Source: Cymbidium sinense
Lineage: Eukaryota > Streptophyta > Magnoliopsida > Asparagales > Orchidaceae
Direction of reading: 5' to 3'
NCBI GenBank assembly: GCA_021442155.1
Contig: CM038222.1
Coordinates: forward strand, 22,144,923 to 22,208,922
DNA: 64,000 nucleotides
A program made the translations under genes and the position numbers. Shown here in pieces: positions 32,541-46,000 of the stretch. The notes beneath the pieces are model-generated. The model made no database searches. It saw only the letters and a program-made list of their open reading frames with translations, and had not been told where the DNA came from. Position 1 is the stretch's first letter, and each line of letters starts with the position of its first letter.

Positions 32541-35500
32541 CAAAACCCTAAACTCTAAACTAAAACCTAAACCTAGACCTAAAATTTAAACCCTAAACCC
32601 TAAACCCTAAACACTAAACCTAAACTAACCCTAAACCATAAATCCTAAACCTAAAACCCTAAACCCAACTTAAACCCTAAACCCTAAACCCTAAACCCAA
32701 ACCCTAAACCTAAAACCTAAACCTAAACCCTAAACCCTAATCCTTAAACCCTAAAAAAAGCTAAAACCTATAAACTAAAAACCTAAAAAATAAAAAATAA
32801 ATATAAAACTTAAACTAAAATAAAAAAATTAAATAAAATAAAAAACTAAACTAAAACCAAAAAACTAAACCTAAACTAAACCAAACTAAATAAAAAATAA
32901 ATATTAAAAAACTAAACTAAAATAAAATAAATAAAACCTAAACTATACTAAAAATAAAAACCTAAATAATAAAACTAAAAAATAATAATAAAATAAACCT
33001 AAAATAAAAAAAAATAAACCTAAACCTAAAATAAACCTAAAATAAATAAAAAATAAAACCTAAACTAAACTAAAAAAAACCTAAACCTAAATAAAATAAA
33101 ATAAACTAAACCTAAACTAAAAATAATACCTAAAAATAAACCTAAAATAAAATCCTAAAACCTAAACCTAAAAAAAATAAAATAAAAACCTAAACCTAAA
33201 CCTAAAAATAAAAAATAATACTTAAACCTAAAATATAAAATTAAAAAAACTAAACTAAAAAAATAATCCTAAAATAAATAAACCTAAAATAAATAAACCT
33301 AAAATAAATAAACTAAACTAAACAAAAATAAAAATAAACCAAAATAAAAATAAAATATAAAAAATTTCTAAAATAAATAAAAATACACTAAATAAACTAA
33401 ATAAACCTAAACCTAATTTAAAAAAATATAAAAATTTTAAAAATTATAAACAAGTAATAAAATCCCTAAATCTTAAACCCTAAACCCTAAGCCATAAAAC
33501 CTAAACCCTAAACACTAAACCCTAAAACCCCAAACCCTAAACCCTAAAACCTATAACCCTAAATCATAAACCTTAAACCCCAAACCATAAACCCTAAATC
33601 TTAATCCCTAAACCCTAAATCCTAAGCCTAAAATAAAACCTAAACCTAAACTAAATAAAACCTAAAAAATAAAATAAATAATAAACTTAAAAAAGTAATA
33701 AAATAAAATAAAATAAAACCTAACTAAAACCTAAACCTAAACCTAAACCTAACTCAACCTAAACCTAAACCTAAAATAAAATAAAATAAAAATAAAACTA
33801 AACTAAAATAAAATAAATAATAACCTAAACTAAACTAAAATACAATAAAACTAAAAAAATAAAAAACCTAACTAAAATAAAGACTAAATGTAAAAAAATA
33901 AAAATAAAATAAAATAAAAAAACTAAATAAAACCAAATTGAAAAAAATAAACTTAAAATAAATAAAATATAAAATCTAAACCCTAAACTTAAAAAAAAAA
34001 CAAAACCTAAAATAAACAAAATAAAATAAATATAAATCTAAACTAAAATAAACTAAACTAAAATAAATAAAACCTAAACCAAAACATAAAAATTAAATAA
34101 AATAAAAAATAAAAAATAAAAACTAAAATAAAATAAATAAGAACCTAAACTAAACTAAAAAATAGAATAAAGCAAAAAAATATAAAACCTAAATAAAATA
34201 AAAACTAAGGGTAAAATAACAATAAAATAAATCTAAAATAAATAAAAATTATAACTAAATAAAAACCTAAACCAAAAAAATAAACTTAAAAATAAATAAA
34301 AAATAAAATCTAAACCCTAAACTTAAAAAAAACCAAAACCTAAAATAACAAAATAAAATAAATATAAACCTAAACTAAAATAAATAAAACCTAAACTAAG
34401 CCTAAAATAAACTAAACTAAACCCTAAACTAAATAAATAAAATGAAATGAAAATTAACCAAAACCTAAATTAAAAATAAAACCTAAAAATAGACCTAAAA
34501 TAAAACCTAAAACCTAAACCTAAAAACTAAAATAAAACCTAAACCTAAACATAAAAAATAAAAGTAAATAAAAAAATAAAACTAAACCAAAAATAAAACA
34601 TAAACCTAAACCTAAACTAAACCTAAAAATAAACTAAAATAAAAACTAAACCTAAAAAATAAACTAAAATAAACTAAAATAAATAAATCTAAAATAAATT
34701 AACCAAACAAAATAAAATAAAATAAAATAAATAAAAAATAAACTAAAATAAAAAAACAAATAAACTAAATAAACCTAAACCTGCCAGTTTAAAAAAAATA
34801 ACCCTGAACCCTAAATCCTAAACCTTAAACCCTAAATCCTAAACACTAAACCCTAAACACTAAACCCCAAAACTAAACCTACAACCCTAAACCCAAAACC
34901 TTCAACCCTAAACCCTAAACCCAAAACCCTAAACCCTAAACCCTAAACCCTAAACCCTAAACCTTAAAAACAAAACCCTAAATCCTAAATCTTAAATGCT
35001 AAACCCTAAACCCTCAACTAATCCTAAACCCTAAACCTTAAACCCTAAAAAGCTAAAAGCTAAACTAAATAAAATAAAATAAAAAATAAAATAATAAAAT
35101 CATAAAAAAAAAAGTAAAATAAAAATAAAATAAAATAAACTAAAACCAAAACCTAAACCTAAACTTAAACCTAAACCTAAAAAATAAAATAAAATATAAA
35201 TTATAAACTAAACTAAAATAAAATAAATAAAAACCTAAACTAAACTAAAAAAATAATAAACCTAAACAAAAATAAAAAACTAAACCTAAAATAAATAAAA
35301 TAAACCTAAAGTAAAATAAAATAAACACTAAATAAAACCTAAACCTAAAATAAATAAAAATAAAACCTAAATAAACTAAAGAAAACCTAAACCTAAACCT
35401 AAAAAATAAACTAAACCTAAACCTAAACCTAAACCTAAATAAAATAAAATAAACTAATATAAATAAACCTAAACCAATAAAAATAATACCTAAAAATAAA

Positions 35501-38262
35501 CCTAAAATAAAATCCTAAAAACCTAAACTGAAAATAAAATAAAAAAACCTAAACCTAAAATAAAAAATAAAACTTAAACCTAAAACCTATAATAAAATAA
35601 ACTAAACCAAAAAAAAATAATCCTAAACTTAAACCTAAACCTAAAAATTAAACTAAAATAAATAAACCAAAAATAAAAAAACTAAACTAAATAAAAATAA
35701 AAATAAACACAAATAAATTAAAAAATAACTAAACTAAATAAAAAATAAACTAAATAAACCTAAACCTACTAGTTTACCTAATTTAAGAAAATTAGAAAAT
35801 TTAAAAAAATTTAAAACAAATAAAAAAATCCCTAAATCCTAAACCCTAAACCCTAAAGCCTAAACCTACAACCATAAACCATAAACCCTATGTTATAAAA
35901 CCCTAAACCCTAAACACTAAACCCTAAAACTATAAACCCTAAACTTAAACCATAAATTCTAAAACCTACAACCTTAAACCATAAACTTAAACTTCAAACC
36001 CTAAATCATAAACCATAAACCCTAAACCTAAAAAACCTAAAACCTAAACCTAAACTAAATAAACCTAAAATAAAATAAATAAAAAACTTAAACTTAAAAT
36101 AATAAAATAAATAAAAAATAAAAAAACCTCAACTATAACCTAAACCTAAAAAATAAATTAAAATAATAAATAAAACTAAAATAAAATAAAATAAGAACCT
36201 AAACTAAACTAAAAAATAAAATAAACCTAAAAAAAAAAAAAAAACCTAATTAAATTAAAAACAAAATGTAAAATAAAAATAAAATAAACCTAAAATAAAA
36301 TAAAACTAAATAAAATGTAAACCTAAAAATAAACTTAAAATAAAAATAAAAATAAAAAAACCTAAAACCTAAACAAAATAAAATAAACCTAAACCTAAAC
36401 TAAAATAAATAAAACCTAAACCTAAACTAAAAAAAAACTTAACCTAAACCTTAAACTAAATAAAATAAAATAAACTAAAAATAAACCTAAACCTAAACTA
36501 AAAAATAAAAACTAAAATTAAACCTAAAATAAAAAACCTAAACCTAAAAAATAAAATAAAAACCAAAACTTACACCTAAAAATAAAAAATAAAACCTAAA
36601 CAAAAAAAATAAAGTAAAGCTAAAACTAAAGTTAAAAAAAAACATAAACCAAAACCTAAACCTAAAAAATAAACTAAAAGAAAAAACCTAAACTAAAATA
36701 AATAAACCAAAAATAAATAAACAAAACTAAATTTAAATAAAAAATAAACCTTAATAAAAATAAAAAATAAAATAAACTAAAACGAAAATGAAATAAACTA
36801 AATAAACCAAAACATACAGGTTTAAAAATAGAACCCTAAATCCTAAATCCTAAACCCTAAACTGTAAACCCTAAATTTTAACCCCACAACCCTAAACACA
36901 AAACCCTAAAACTAACCCTAAACTAAACCTAACCCTAAACCTAAACTAAACCATAAACTAAAAACTAAAACCCTAAACCTAAACCTCCTCACCCTAACCT
37001 AAACCCTAAACCTAAACCCTAAACACTAAAACCAAAACCCTAAACTATAAACTAACCCTAAACTAACCCTAAACCTTAAACCTAACACTAAAACCTAAAC
37101 CAAAACCCTAAACCCTAAAGCTAAACACTAAATCCTAAACCCTAAACCTAAACCCTAACCTAAACCTAATCTAAAACACTAAACCTTAAACCCTAAACTA
37201 AACCTAAAACCTAAAACCTAAACCTAAACTAAATAAAACCTAAAAATAAAATAAATAAATAAACCTAAACCTAAATAAAAAATAAAATAAAAATAAACTA
37301 AAACTAACTTAAACCTAAAATAAAATAAAATAAATAAAATAAACTAAAATAAAATAAATAAAACCTAAACTAAACTAAAAGATAAAATAAACCTAAGTAT
37401 AAAACCTAAATAAAATAAAATAAAACTAAATAAAACCTAAACCTAAAAAAATAAACATAAAATAAAGAAAAATAAAACCAAAATAAAAAATAAAATAAAT
37501 TAAACCTAAATTAAAATAAACTAAACTAAAATTAATAAGACCTAAACCTAAACCTAATATAAACTTAACTTAAACCTAAACCTAAACTAAGTAAAATAAA
37601 CTAAAAATAAACCTAAACCTATACTAAAACATAAAACCTAAAATAAACCTAAAATAAAACTTAAAACCTAAACCAAATAAAATAAAATAAAACCTAAACC
37701 TAAACCAAAAAATAAAAAAAATAAAACCTAAATCTAAAAAAACAAAAATAAAAATAAAACTCAACAAAAATAAACCTAAACTTAAAAAATAAAAAAAAAT
37801 AAATCCTAAACTAAAATAAATAAATCTAAAAGAAATAAACTAAACTAAATAAAGATAAAAGATAAACCTAAAAAAATAAAAAATAATATAAACTAAAATA
37901 AATAAAAAATAAACTAAAGAAACATAAACCTATCGAATTACTTAATTATTTTTTTTAAAAAAACCCTAAACACTAAATCTTAAACTCTAAACCCTAAAAC
38001 TAACACTAAACCCCAAACCCTAAACCTACAACCCTAAACCTACAACCTTAAACCCTAAAACCTAAACCCTAGACCCTAAACCCTAATCCCAAAACCATAA
38101 ACCCTAAACCCTAAATCCCTCAACCTGAAACCCTAAACCCTAAAACCCTAAACCCTAAACCCTCAACCCTAAACCTTGAACCCTAAAACCTACAACCCTA
38201 AACCTTAAACCCCAAACACTAAACCCTAAACTAACCCTAAACCCTAAACTAATCCTAAACCT
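32541..38262. repeat. 5.7-kb telomere-like satellite with visible higher-order units
   Basis: The longest uninterrupted satellite tract. It alternates CCCTAAA-rich blocks (about 32,545-32,760, 33,465-33,640, 34,800-35,050, 35,825-36,030, 36,835-37,200, 37,965-38,260) with A-rich blocks. Each A-rich block ends in a landmark: near 33,430, 34,783, 35,773 (TTTACCTAATTT), 36,822 and 37,937 (ATTACTTAATTA). That gives units of about 0.99-1.35 kb. Each CCCTAAA block leads into an A-rich block through a word like AAACCTAAACTAAATAAAAC. No genes. Confidence 0.94.
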
Positions 38263-38727
38263 TAAGAATGGGAAGAACTTTGATGGCAGGAACATCACCA
38301 CAACCAACTGCCTAGATCTGGTGGAGGCAAAGCAGAGGCGGTTATCATAGGGTGGTGGTGGGGATCTAGAGGTTAGTGGATATGGATGTGGTGGTCAGAG
38401 TAGTGGTGGTTATGGAGGCAGGATGAGCGATAGAGGTTACAACCATGGTGGTGGCAAAGGAAGAGATCGGGGATATGATGTCAGATCCCACTACTCGAGA
38501 GGCGGTGGTGGTTCTGATGGGAACTAGAGAAACTGAAGAACATCGATCTGCTACCTATGGAACTGTGACTTTACAGTAGAGACGGTTCTACTTATTTAGA
38601 GTTTTGCTTTTTCTATGGGTGCTCATTTTTATCTATGTCTGCTTTTATCATAAAAAAAACTTGGGGTGCTACTTGATGAAATTGAAAAGAATATACATTG
38701 AATATGAATTTATTCTCTATTAAAAAA
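38263..38727 (+). pseudogene. 5'-truncated GR-RBP processed pseudogene, copy 6
   Basis: Junction CCTTAAGAATGGGAAGAAC, then NITTT-like RRM end, Gly-rich codons (GGYGG-type near 38,400 and 38,440-38,520) and an ending equivalent to GNWRN, with TAG in place of TGG. Stop at about 38,537. 3' UTR with CTTGGGGTGCTACTTGATG. Poly(A) at about 38,719-38,727. It is followed by a CCCTAAA block and the same UTR junction as copies 1 and 3, so it belongs to the duplicated composite block. Confidence 0.83.
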
Positions 38728-39007
38728 ACCATAAACCCTAAACTAAAACTTAAACCCTAAACTTAAAACCAAAACCCTTTCCCCTAAACCCTAAATCCTA
38801 AACCCTAAACCCTAAAACCCTAAACCCTAAACACTAAACCCTAAACCATAAACCCTAAACCCTAAAACCCTAAAATCTTAACCATAAACTTTAAACCCTA
38901 AAACCTACAACCCTAAACCCTAAACCCAAACCATAAACCCTAAACCCTAAACTAACCCTAAACCCTAAATAGCCTTAAAACCTAACCCTAAACCCTAAAC
39001 ACTAAAC
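38728..39007. repeat. CCCTAAA-rich block
   Basis: Telomere-type heptamers between GRP copy 6 and the CTTGAATAAAGATGTC junction. Slightly more degenerate at the right end. Confidence 0.95.
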
Positions 39008-41150
39008 CTTGAATAAAGATGTCATTAGGAGTAGATCTAAAGAATGACCTAATCCTAAAATAGTTATGGTAGCTAAAGAAAATGTCTTCAAGAGACTTTC
39101 CTTGACTATTAGAGATTTGAATACCCTAAACCCTAACCCTAAATCATAATATAATATCATATTATACAATGCAAAGCATCATATCCTAAAGCATGTAATG
39201 ATGTTTTTTGGATGTTATAAGATGTTTTGAAATAATTTATTATATTATGGTATTGTACCCTATAGTCTATATTAATATAAATCATAAAAATATTAATTTA
39301 ATAAATCGATGATGAAATTTGTTAAATTTGAAGTGGAATTAGGTTGTAGTACCAAAGGTGTATGCCACTTGTAGTCTAAAATGTAAGTTTTTATGTTCAA
39401 AATAAATATTATATGTTGTAGCATAGTATAGCATCATATATCATAATATATTTTACAATCATGTAGTCGAGCCTACACTAGCATTATTTTAAAAAAATGT
39501 TAATTTAGACTTTAAAATTGTGGAATTTGGACAAATTCATAATAGGTAGAGCATGGCATAATAATATTTTGTTTCAATTTAAAATAGGTAAGTGATATGA
39601 CTAAAATATATAGTTTTTTTATTATTTAGACTAATTTAATGATTTTTTATCTTCAGCGGTCGATTTTGATGTGATATGCAATATAATATAATATAATATG
39701 TTATAGTGTATTACAATATAGGATGCCATAACATAGTTTAGCATCATGCATTATAGCATACTATTGTGTATTACATCTTATTTAGCATATTTTAGTTTTC
39801 TATAGTATGATGTAGTATAGTTTGTACTAGTATAATTCATAAAGATACTGATTTATAGGAGATGATGGATTTGGCCAAATTTAAGGTAAGCTTTAAGGAA
39901 CATCATTGTGTGCTATGGTGTGTCATTTAATCAAAAGAATGAAATTTTGCATCCAAAATAAATGTTCATTTTTCAACCAAATTTGATAAATATTTTGCTT
40001 AAAGTGATTCATTTTAAGGTGTAATGTAAGATAATATAATGTAGATAACATTAAAACATTATAACTTTACATATATATGAATGTGGTGGTGTGTTACTAA
40101 ATGTTATTATACATTTTAGTATGTTTTACTTTTTTTACAATATGTTGGGTCAAAATTCACAAAAATGCTAATTTTATGGTTGAGATGGAAGAATTTGGCC
40201 AAATTCATAGCACACACCAAGAAGCAACACCAAAATTAAGCTATTTTGTAGCATTTCTAATAGAAAAATAACAATTTTACTAAAATGAACATTATTCATA
40301 TTTTGAGAAAGTTTTGTTATTTGTTCTTTTAAGTGATTCTAATGAGGTGTAAAGTTAGACAATATATTATATTATAGAAAAAATTATAATATAAAATCAT
40401 ATATTATAATATAATATAGTGTGTTAATTCACACTAAAATATGTTTAGCATGATATTGATTATTTAGTTTGAGCTTGCATCACAAATCATAAAATGTTAA
40501 TTACAATATTAAGATGATGTAATTTGAATGAATACATTATTAGCTTTTGTTGAAGTATTAAAGGTGTGCATAAGAGAAGAAATAAGATTTGAAGAGAATA
40601 CCATGTCAAGGACATGGAGGGAGATCCGCTAGGGATCACACACATGCATTACATGAGGGGTCTATGAGCTAGAAGAATAGAAGGTTTGAATTTGGGATTA
40701 TATGATTTTGCAAAGAAGATCTGGGATAAGAATCTATAATCCACAAAGGATTAAGATCGAATCAACTTTAATTTGTTTTATTTTAATTGATGTGGAGGCA
40801 TATCTGCTAAAGATATGGGCTCGAGTCTGCTAGGGATCAGGTATATGAAGCTTCCACTAGGGAAGCATGTTCGAGCTATTCATTGGGAATGGGATTTGAG
40901 TTTGATTTCATAGATTTATTTGGGGATGTATCCACTGAGGATAAGAGTTTGGTTGGATTTCTTTGATTTAGATTCCTGGGGAGTTGGTTTAATTTGGCTA
41001 CTTGGGAGGTTGGTTTTGAATTAGATTTTTTTGCATGAGTTATTTATTTATGATTTGGGGCTCCACTAAGGAGAATGGTGTGATTTAACTCTACTAGGGA
41101 AAATCAGATTGGGTTTAATTTAATCTGAGTTAATGTATGGATCTTGTCGA
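39008..41150. repeat. AT-rich non-coding part of the Tat-type element (3' UTR/LTR), copy D
   Basis: Counterpart of 20,383-22,600. The shared order includes ATGTTATAAGATGTTTTGAAAT, AAATCGATGATGAAATTTG, ATATAATATAATATAATATG, the CATTATTCATATTT word and the GGAGATCCGCTAGGGATCAC segment near 40,620. This copy has more small deletions in its right part. No protein domain seen. Confidence 0.72.
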
Positions 41151-42800
41151 TGTGCGATGGACCCACTAAGAAGGGGCTATATCAGCCTTGACCTACCTCA
41201 GGTTTACAAATCCAAAAGATAGTCTACTACAAGCTAGCCAAGCCAACCTAAGGGGTTTCCTTTTATGTGCAATGGCTATGCTAAAAAAAGGTAGTAGACT
41301 TACATCTTCCAAAGTGAGGAAAAATTGCTAGGGTGACCTTGGATGCACAATAAATGACTTAGACTACTAAGAATGTCGGGACTTATGTCAACTCAAAAGT
41401 AGTCGATTAATTTTATCTTAATTTCATGTGATTTGAAATGGTTTGGTTTAGTTCATTTTGAATTAAGGGCATATCCGCTAGGGATGTGAGCTTGCTCAAA
41501 TTTGATAGTTTTAATTTATGGACCATGTTAGTATGTGATGGACCCACTAAGATGGGGCTATATCAGACTTTTCCTATCTCAAATTTACAAATCCAAAGGG
41601 TTATTCTACGAGAAGCTAGCCAACCTAAGGGGTTGCCTTTAGGTGCAATGTGATAAGAAGAAGGCATAGGACTTACATCTTCTAAGGGAACAATGGGTGA
41701 CCTATTGGTAGCACAATAAATTGAACCCACTTAGGTGACTAGAGTGAATGCCACCGGAGACTTATATCAACTCAAGAGTAGTAAGGCGATTCCTATGGGG
41801 AGTTTTGCTGACATTTCCCTAAAGATAGATACTTGGGAAAAGGTACCGCTAGGTGTCCTCCTAATCCACAAGTGAATATATATTTTGTTTATATGTTTGT
41901 GTGGACCCTGTTGGTGTGTGAGGGACCACATTGAGAATGGGTTATGTCGGCCTTGACATATCTCAGATTTATTAAGGAAGAATCTGCACATCCATATGAT
42001 TCTCCAATGACAAGTGGCGCAGAAAGGGGAACCAACTGATAGTAATGGGTAGTGTCTAAATGGGGTCACAAAGGATGTCATCCAAATATAGTGCCCATAG
42101 GGAGGTGTTGCTTGGAGCGTTATCCAGCCCTAGAAAAGAAAGCCTATAGGTGTACGGTGGCCAACTCAAGGAGAAAGCATAGCAGACTTACATATGCATG
42201 AGTGGTGTTTCCTAAGGTGCGATAACCAACCAACCTAAGGTGTATCTCCAACATGAGTGGTGTATCCATAGCATAGTGAGAACCAACCAACCTAAGGTGC
42301 CCATCAGAGTGCAATGAACAATCTAAAAAGAAAGCATGTAGGCTTACAACTTCAAGAATCGATCATTGAAATAGTTTATCATCGATAATGATGTTATCTA
42401 ATCTAGAGCCACTACTAAGTGGGGAGCCTCAAGGAAGGACTAGACCTAAACTTCAAGTAGTCAAGAGGAAAGGAGTCACTAGGGGACTTATCCTAAATGT
42501 CAAATATACTTGACCCAGTCAGTATATGAAGTCTAATCCAAGAACAAAGTGTAGCAGACTCACATCCTCTTAAACGAACCCAACATGAGGTAGCTTATCG
42601 GCCAAGAAGTAAGGCCTACCAAACAAAGAAGGCACTTGTCAGTGTGTAGTGGCCAAGTAAGGAATGAAAGCATAGTATACTTACATCCTCCAAAGCAAGA
42701 AGACCACTGGGGTGACACACTAACGAGTAGATGTCGCCACCTGGAGCATATCGAGTGAGTGCCACTTGGCGATCTCAACTCAGAATAGCCTGAGATAAAA
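41150..42800. repeat. diverged tandem repeats in the Tat-element 3' UTR, copy D
   Basis: Unit starts near 41,158, 41,538 and 41,920 (GGACCCACTAAGA-GGGGCTAT type), with later degenerate derivatives to about 42,790. ACTTACATCTTC-type words lie at 41,300, 41,670, 42,188, 42,560 and 42,680. Order and spacing match 22,600-24,340. Minus-strand frames at 41,767-42,081 and 42,560-42,778 have no domain and are judged chance. Confidence 0.77.
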
Positions 42801-42979
42801 GATATGAGTTTATTTTATATGTTTGTGTGTAGTTTGTGTTTGCCTTAAGTCGATGAAGGATAGGACATCGTTCGGGTTCTTTACACCTACCATAAACACA
42901 TCATGGCAGATTCATAAATAATAATACTTTCAACATGGAAGAGATTGATTTGAAATGTAATTTTTATTGATGATAATTA

Positions 42980-43975
42980 TTTTCAAACATGATTTATAAT
43001 ATTTTTTTAGGTAGAGCCTATTGATTGGAAGCATTGTATGCTCCCCTTATGATTAATAAGCTGATAAGATCCTCCTTGGTAGGCCTTCTCTATTATAGAA
43101 GGGCATTCCCAAGTGGGTTTAAATGTGCCTCCCATCTTATGATGGGAAACAATCAATCTCCTCATAACTAAAATAAGCGCTCCTACTTGAAAAGCTCTAG
43201 CATGGACTAACTTGTTGTGAGCTTGAATCATTTTAGCTTTGTACAACTTGAGCTTTTAGCATGACCGCAAGCATCTCTCCTCCAAACCTTCGAGCTCTTC
43301 TAACTGCAGCTTGGCATTCTACTCTATTATGATCTTGCTATCCACAACCATCCTTAGTGATGAGAGTTGGATTTATAATGGTAAAAATAGAGACCAGTAG
43401 ACGTGTTGGAGTTCTATATGTGGTGAGGCCCACAAGGCTTCAACTAACTTCATGCCACTCACTTTTTATTGTCGAGTGTCTTCTTTTGTATTTTGATGAG
43501 AGTTTTTTTGATGGCTTCTGCTAAGCCATTTTCACTCGGGTAGTTGATGATAGAATATCTCCAATATATGTTATGATACCAGGAAAAGTTGTTGATCTCG
43601 TTGCTCTTGAATGGGCACCATTATTAATTCATCAAGGCACTCCAAACCTATATACGATATGGTTCCTAAAAATTGGAGCACATGCCCAGTGACCTCTATG
43701 TAGAATCACTTGCCCATTTAGAAAAGTAAGTAGAGCTAAGATGAACCGATGACCCTGAAGAAGGAGAATCAATGACCCACTATGTTGGTACCCCAACACT
43801 CGAATAGAGGCCAATGTAGGATGTAGAATGTTGGGTCGTTAGTGAGACCACACATGTATTTGATATTGGTGGCATCTCCTATCCATGCAATCTTTGATCA
43901 TCGATGACCAGTGGTATGCTAGTCTCTTGATCTTGGCTTTCATCTTTGGACTAGCTTGGTTGGCTCAATATAATC
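42980..43975 (-). pseudogene. integrase, copy D, broken
   Basis: The C-terminal domain at 43,007-43,246 reads RAFQVGALILVMRRLI, HKMGGTFKPTWE, IIEKAYQGGSYQLIN and ends near GS-QCFQSIGST, as expected for the end of Tat-type pol. The core at about 43,500-43,820 gives YRFGVP and an NNGAHSR-like word where the family has a DNG-containing catalytic motif. The N-terminal zinc-binding part at 43,860-43,975 reads EVHSG, MKAKIKRLAYHW and MIKDCMD. One expected Cys appears changed to Tyr (HQYQ). Frameshifts separate the three parts. Confidence 0.82.
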
Positions 43976-44770
43976 CTGAGTGTACCTCGGTCATGATCTT
44001 ATAGGCTTCGTGCTTGTCTAAATAACTTAACCACATATGATTGAAAGACCACCGGTATAAGACACCATCCACAAGAGTGTAGGAAAGTGTTCTCTGTTTC
44101 ATTTGATAGGCTTGGGACTTCTCTTTAGGTAGTTTGCCTTTATTTAGGTAATACATGAATGGTTGCCTCCACCCAACTCATCCTTCTTTGGAATGAAACC
44201 TCCCTTCAAGATAGTTTTTGATGAGTTCAATATCAAAGAGATAAGACTTGTCTATATTGGACCTTTATTGATTTTGACTCATCCATCGAACATGCTAACT
44301 CCTTGGCAAACTTGGCTAAAGCATACGCTATGAATTTCTCTCCTCGAAGAATCTTATAAATAGAAACCTCTAAAAATTTGGGGCAATAACTCTATGGTGT
44401 ACTTGTGGTAGTGATGGAGCTTGGCTTCATAACATTATAGACCCAATGATTTGGTTGATAACTAAGAATTGTTGATGTTCGGATGCTTAGAGTAACTAAC
44501 TCGCAGAATTAGAGCCTCATCTTCAGTTGTTGGTTCAAAGATTGGATGATGATATTAGAATCTCATCACATCGCAGAGTTTAGAAAACTATTCACCCGCT
44601 TTCGGAATAATAGATTATGGTTCTTCTCCTTTAAGAGGAAGCCGCACCATCAAAGTACACCTCCTAGCAAAGGAATGCTAGTATCCCTAAGTTAATGATT
44701 TCATCGTGAGATCATCACTAAGAAGAGAGTCAGGAAGTGGGTGTGTTGCTAAGAAATCTAGTGCTTGTCC
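43965..44770 (-). pseudogene. RNase H-integrase linker and second RNase H, copy D
   Basis: An open linker at 43,965-44,156 (YYLNKGKLPKEKSQAYQMKQ) matches the copy C linker. The RNase H proper at about 44,180-44,750 is heavily deleted compared with copy C, with motif words visible only as nucleotide similarity. It is non-functional. Confidence 0.75.
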
Positions 44771-44864
44771 TTTCACCGCATGGAGGGTACGAAGGTAATG
44801 TCAAACGAGAGGATCATGGACCATCATTTCAACTGTCTGGATAGCATGGCCATATCATGAGATA

Positions 44865-45130
44865 CTATAGTGGATTGATCCTAGAGATTAAGTTCACCTT
44901 ATGAGGAAGCATGTAGTGGTGTAGCTTTTGGGATGCAAAGATTAAAGCTAAGAAATGCTTCTTAATGGGTGGATAATTAGCCTCAGCAGGGATTAGATGA
45001 TGGCTGAGGTAGTAGAGTGCATTTTCCTTCTCTTTGTCATTGGATTGGGCTAATAAAGCACAAAGGGAGTCGTCTAACACATTTGTATAAAGTATGAGTG
45101 GCTTGACCAATAGGGCTAGATCCAAATGTC
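44865..45130 (-). pseudogene. RT-linked RNase H, copy D (open)
   Basis: 86 uninterrupted codons: LALLVKPLILYTNVLDDSL, ALLAQSNDKEKENALYYLSH, EANYPPIKKHFLALIFASQK and HYMLPHKVNLISRINPL. This is the family consensus-like arrangement of the RNase H after Ty3/gypsy RT, with the Asp of YTNVLDDS in the expected area. RT upstream is frameshifted, so the open frame is a survivor and not an expressed protein. Confidence 0.88.
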
Positions 45131-46000
45131 ATCGTAATGCTTTATGTCTTCAAAGACATGCTCATACTTATCATCCTACTTAAACTTGATGTCCTTTTTG
45201 ATAAGTGCTGAGAACGGCTAATATCTTCTCGATAGGTTGGATATAAAGCTTGTTAGATATGCCAACCCCTTAGAATGATCGAGTTGAGTCAAACTTTTGG
45301 GGTGGCATTTCTATCCTTGATCTTCTCTAGATCGATTTTGATTCGTTGGTGTCAGTCAATAAACCCAAGGAATTTCCCTGAAGCTATTATGAATGCACAC
45401 TGTGGGGTTCATTTTGAGGTTAAATTATTTTAACTATTTGAAAACTACTCAAGTCAAAGAGATAGTCTTTTTTTCTTTTGAGCACGAGATCATCAACATA
45501 GCACTTGACTTGATGATGAATGAGTTCATCAAGATTCGAGTCATAGCCTACCATGTAGCACGATTTCTAGGGTTGGAAGGCATGACTTTATAGCAATAAA
45601 TTTTGATCGGGTTCTAAAAGTTTATTTTCATCTTGGGGCCATCTTTATTTGGTTATATCCATGAGCCATCCATTAAAGAGAATAGCATGAGATGAGGCAA
45701 TGTCCACCAACTCTAGATTGGTAGTGGAACATCATCTTTTGGGCATGCCTTATTTAAATCCTTAAAATCGATGCATATGTAAATTTAGCAATTATTTTTC
45801 TTAACTGGGATGATGCTGGCTAACTAGGTAGGGTATTTTTCTTCTTGGATGAAGCCAACATTGATCAATTTCTTGACTTCAAAAATGACCTATTGTTCAA
45901 TGTCTAATCTAGGAGCTTGCTTGATAGGGTTAGCTGTAAGCTCTATTGCTACTTTATGGACCACTATGTCAGGAGCCAATCTAGACATCTCTTCGTAACT
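45130..46000 (-). pseudogene. reverse transcriptase, copy D, broken
   Basis: YVDD is encoded at 45,489-45,500 in a stretch reading QVKCYVDDLVLK-like. Nucleotide similarity to copy A covers the palm (45,640-45,800, DLNKAC-P and GSS-type words in different frames) and the fingers (45,800-46,000). Connection residues lie around 45,200-45,430. Several single-base indels are visible by comparison with copies A and C. Confidence 0.84.

Noticed and set aside
43632..43814. 60-codon minus-strand frame as an independent gene.
   Set aside because: It is integrase core sequence of copy D mostly out of frame; only the YRFGVP end is in the true frame.
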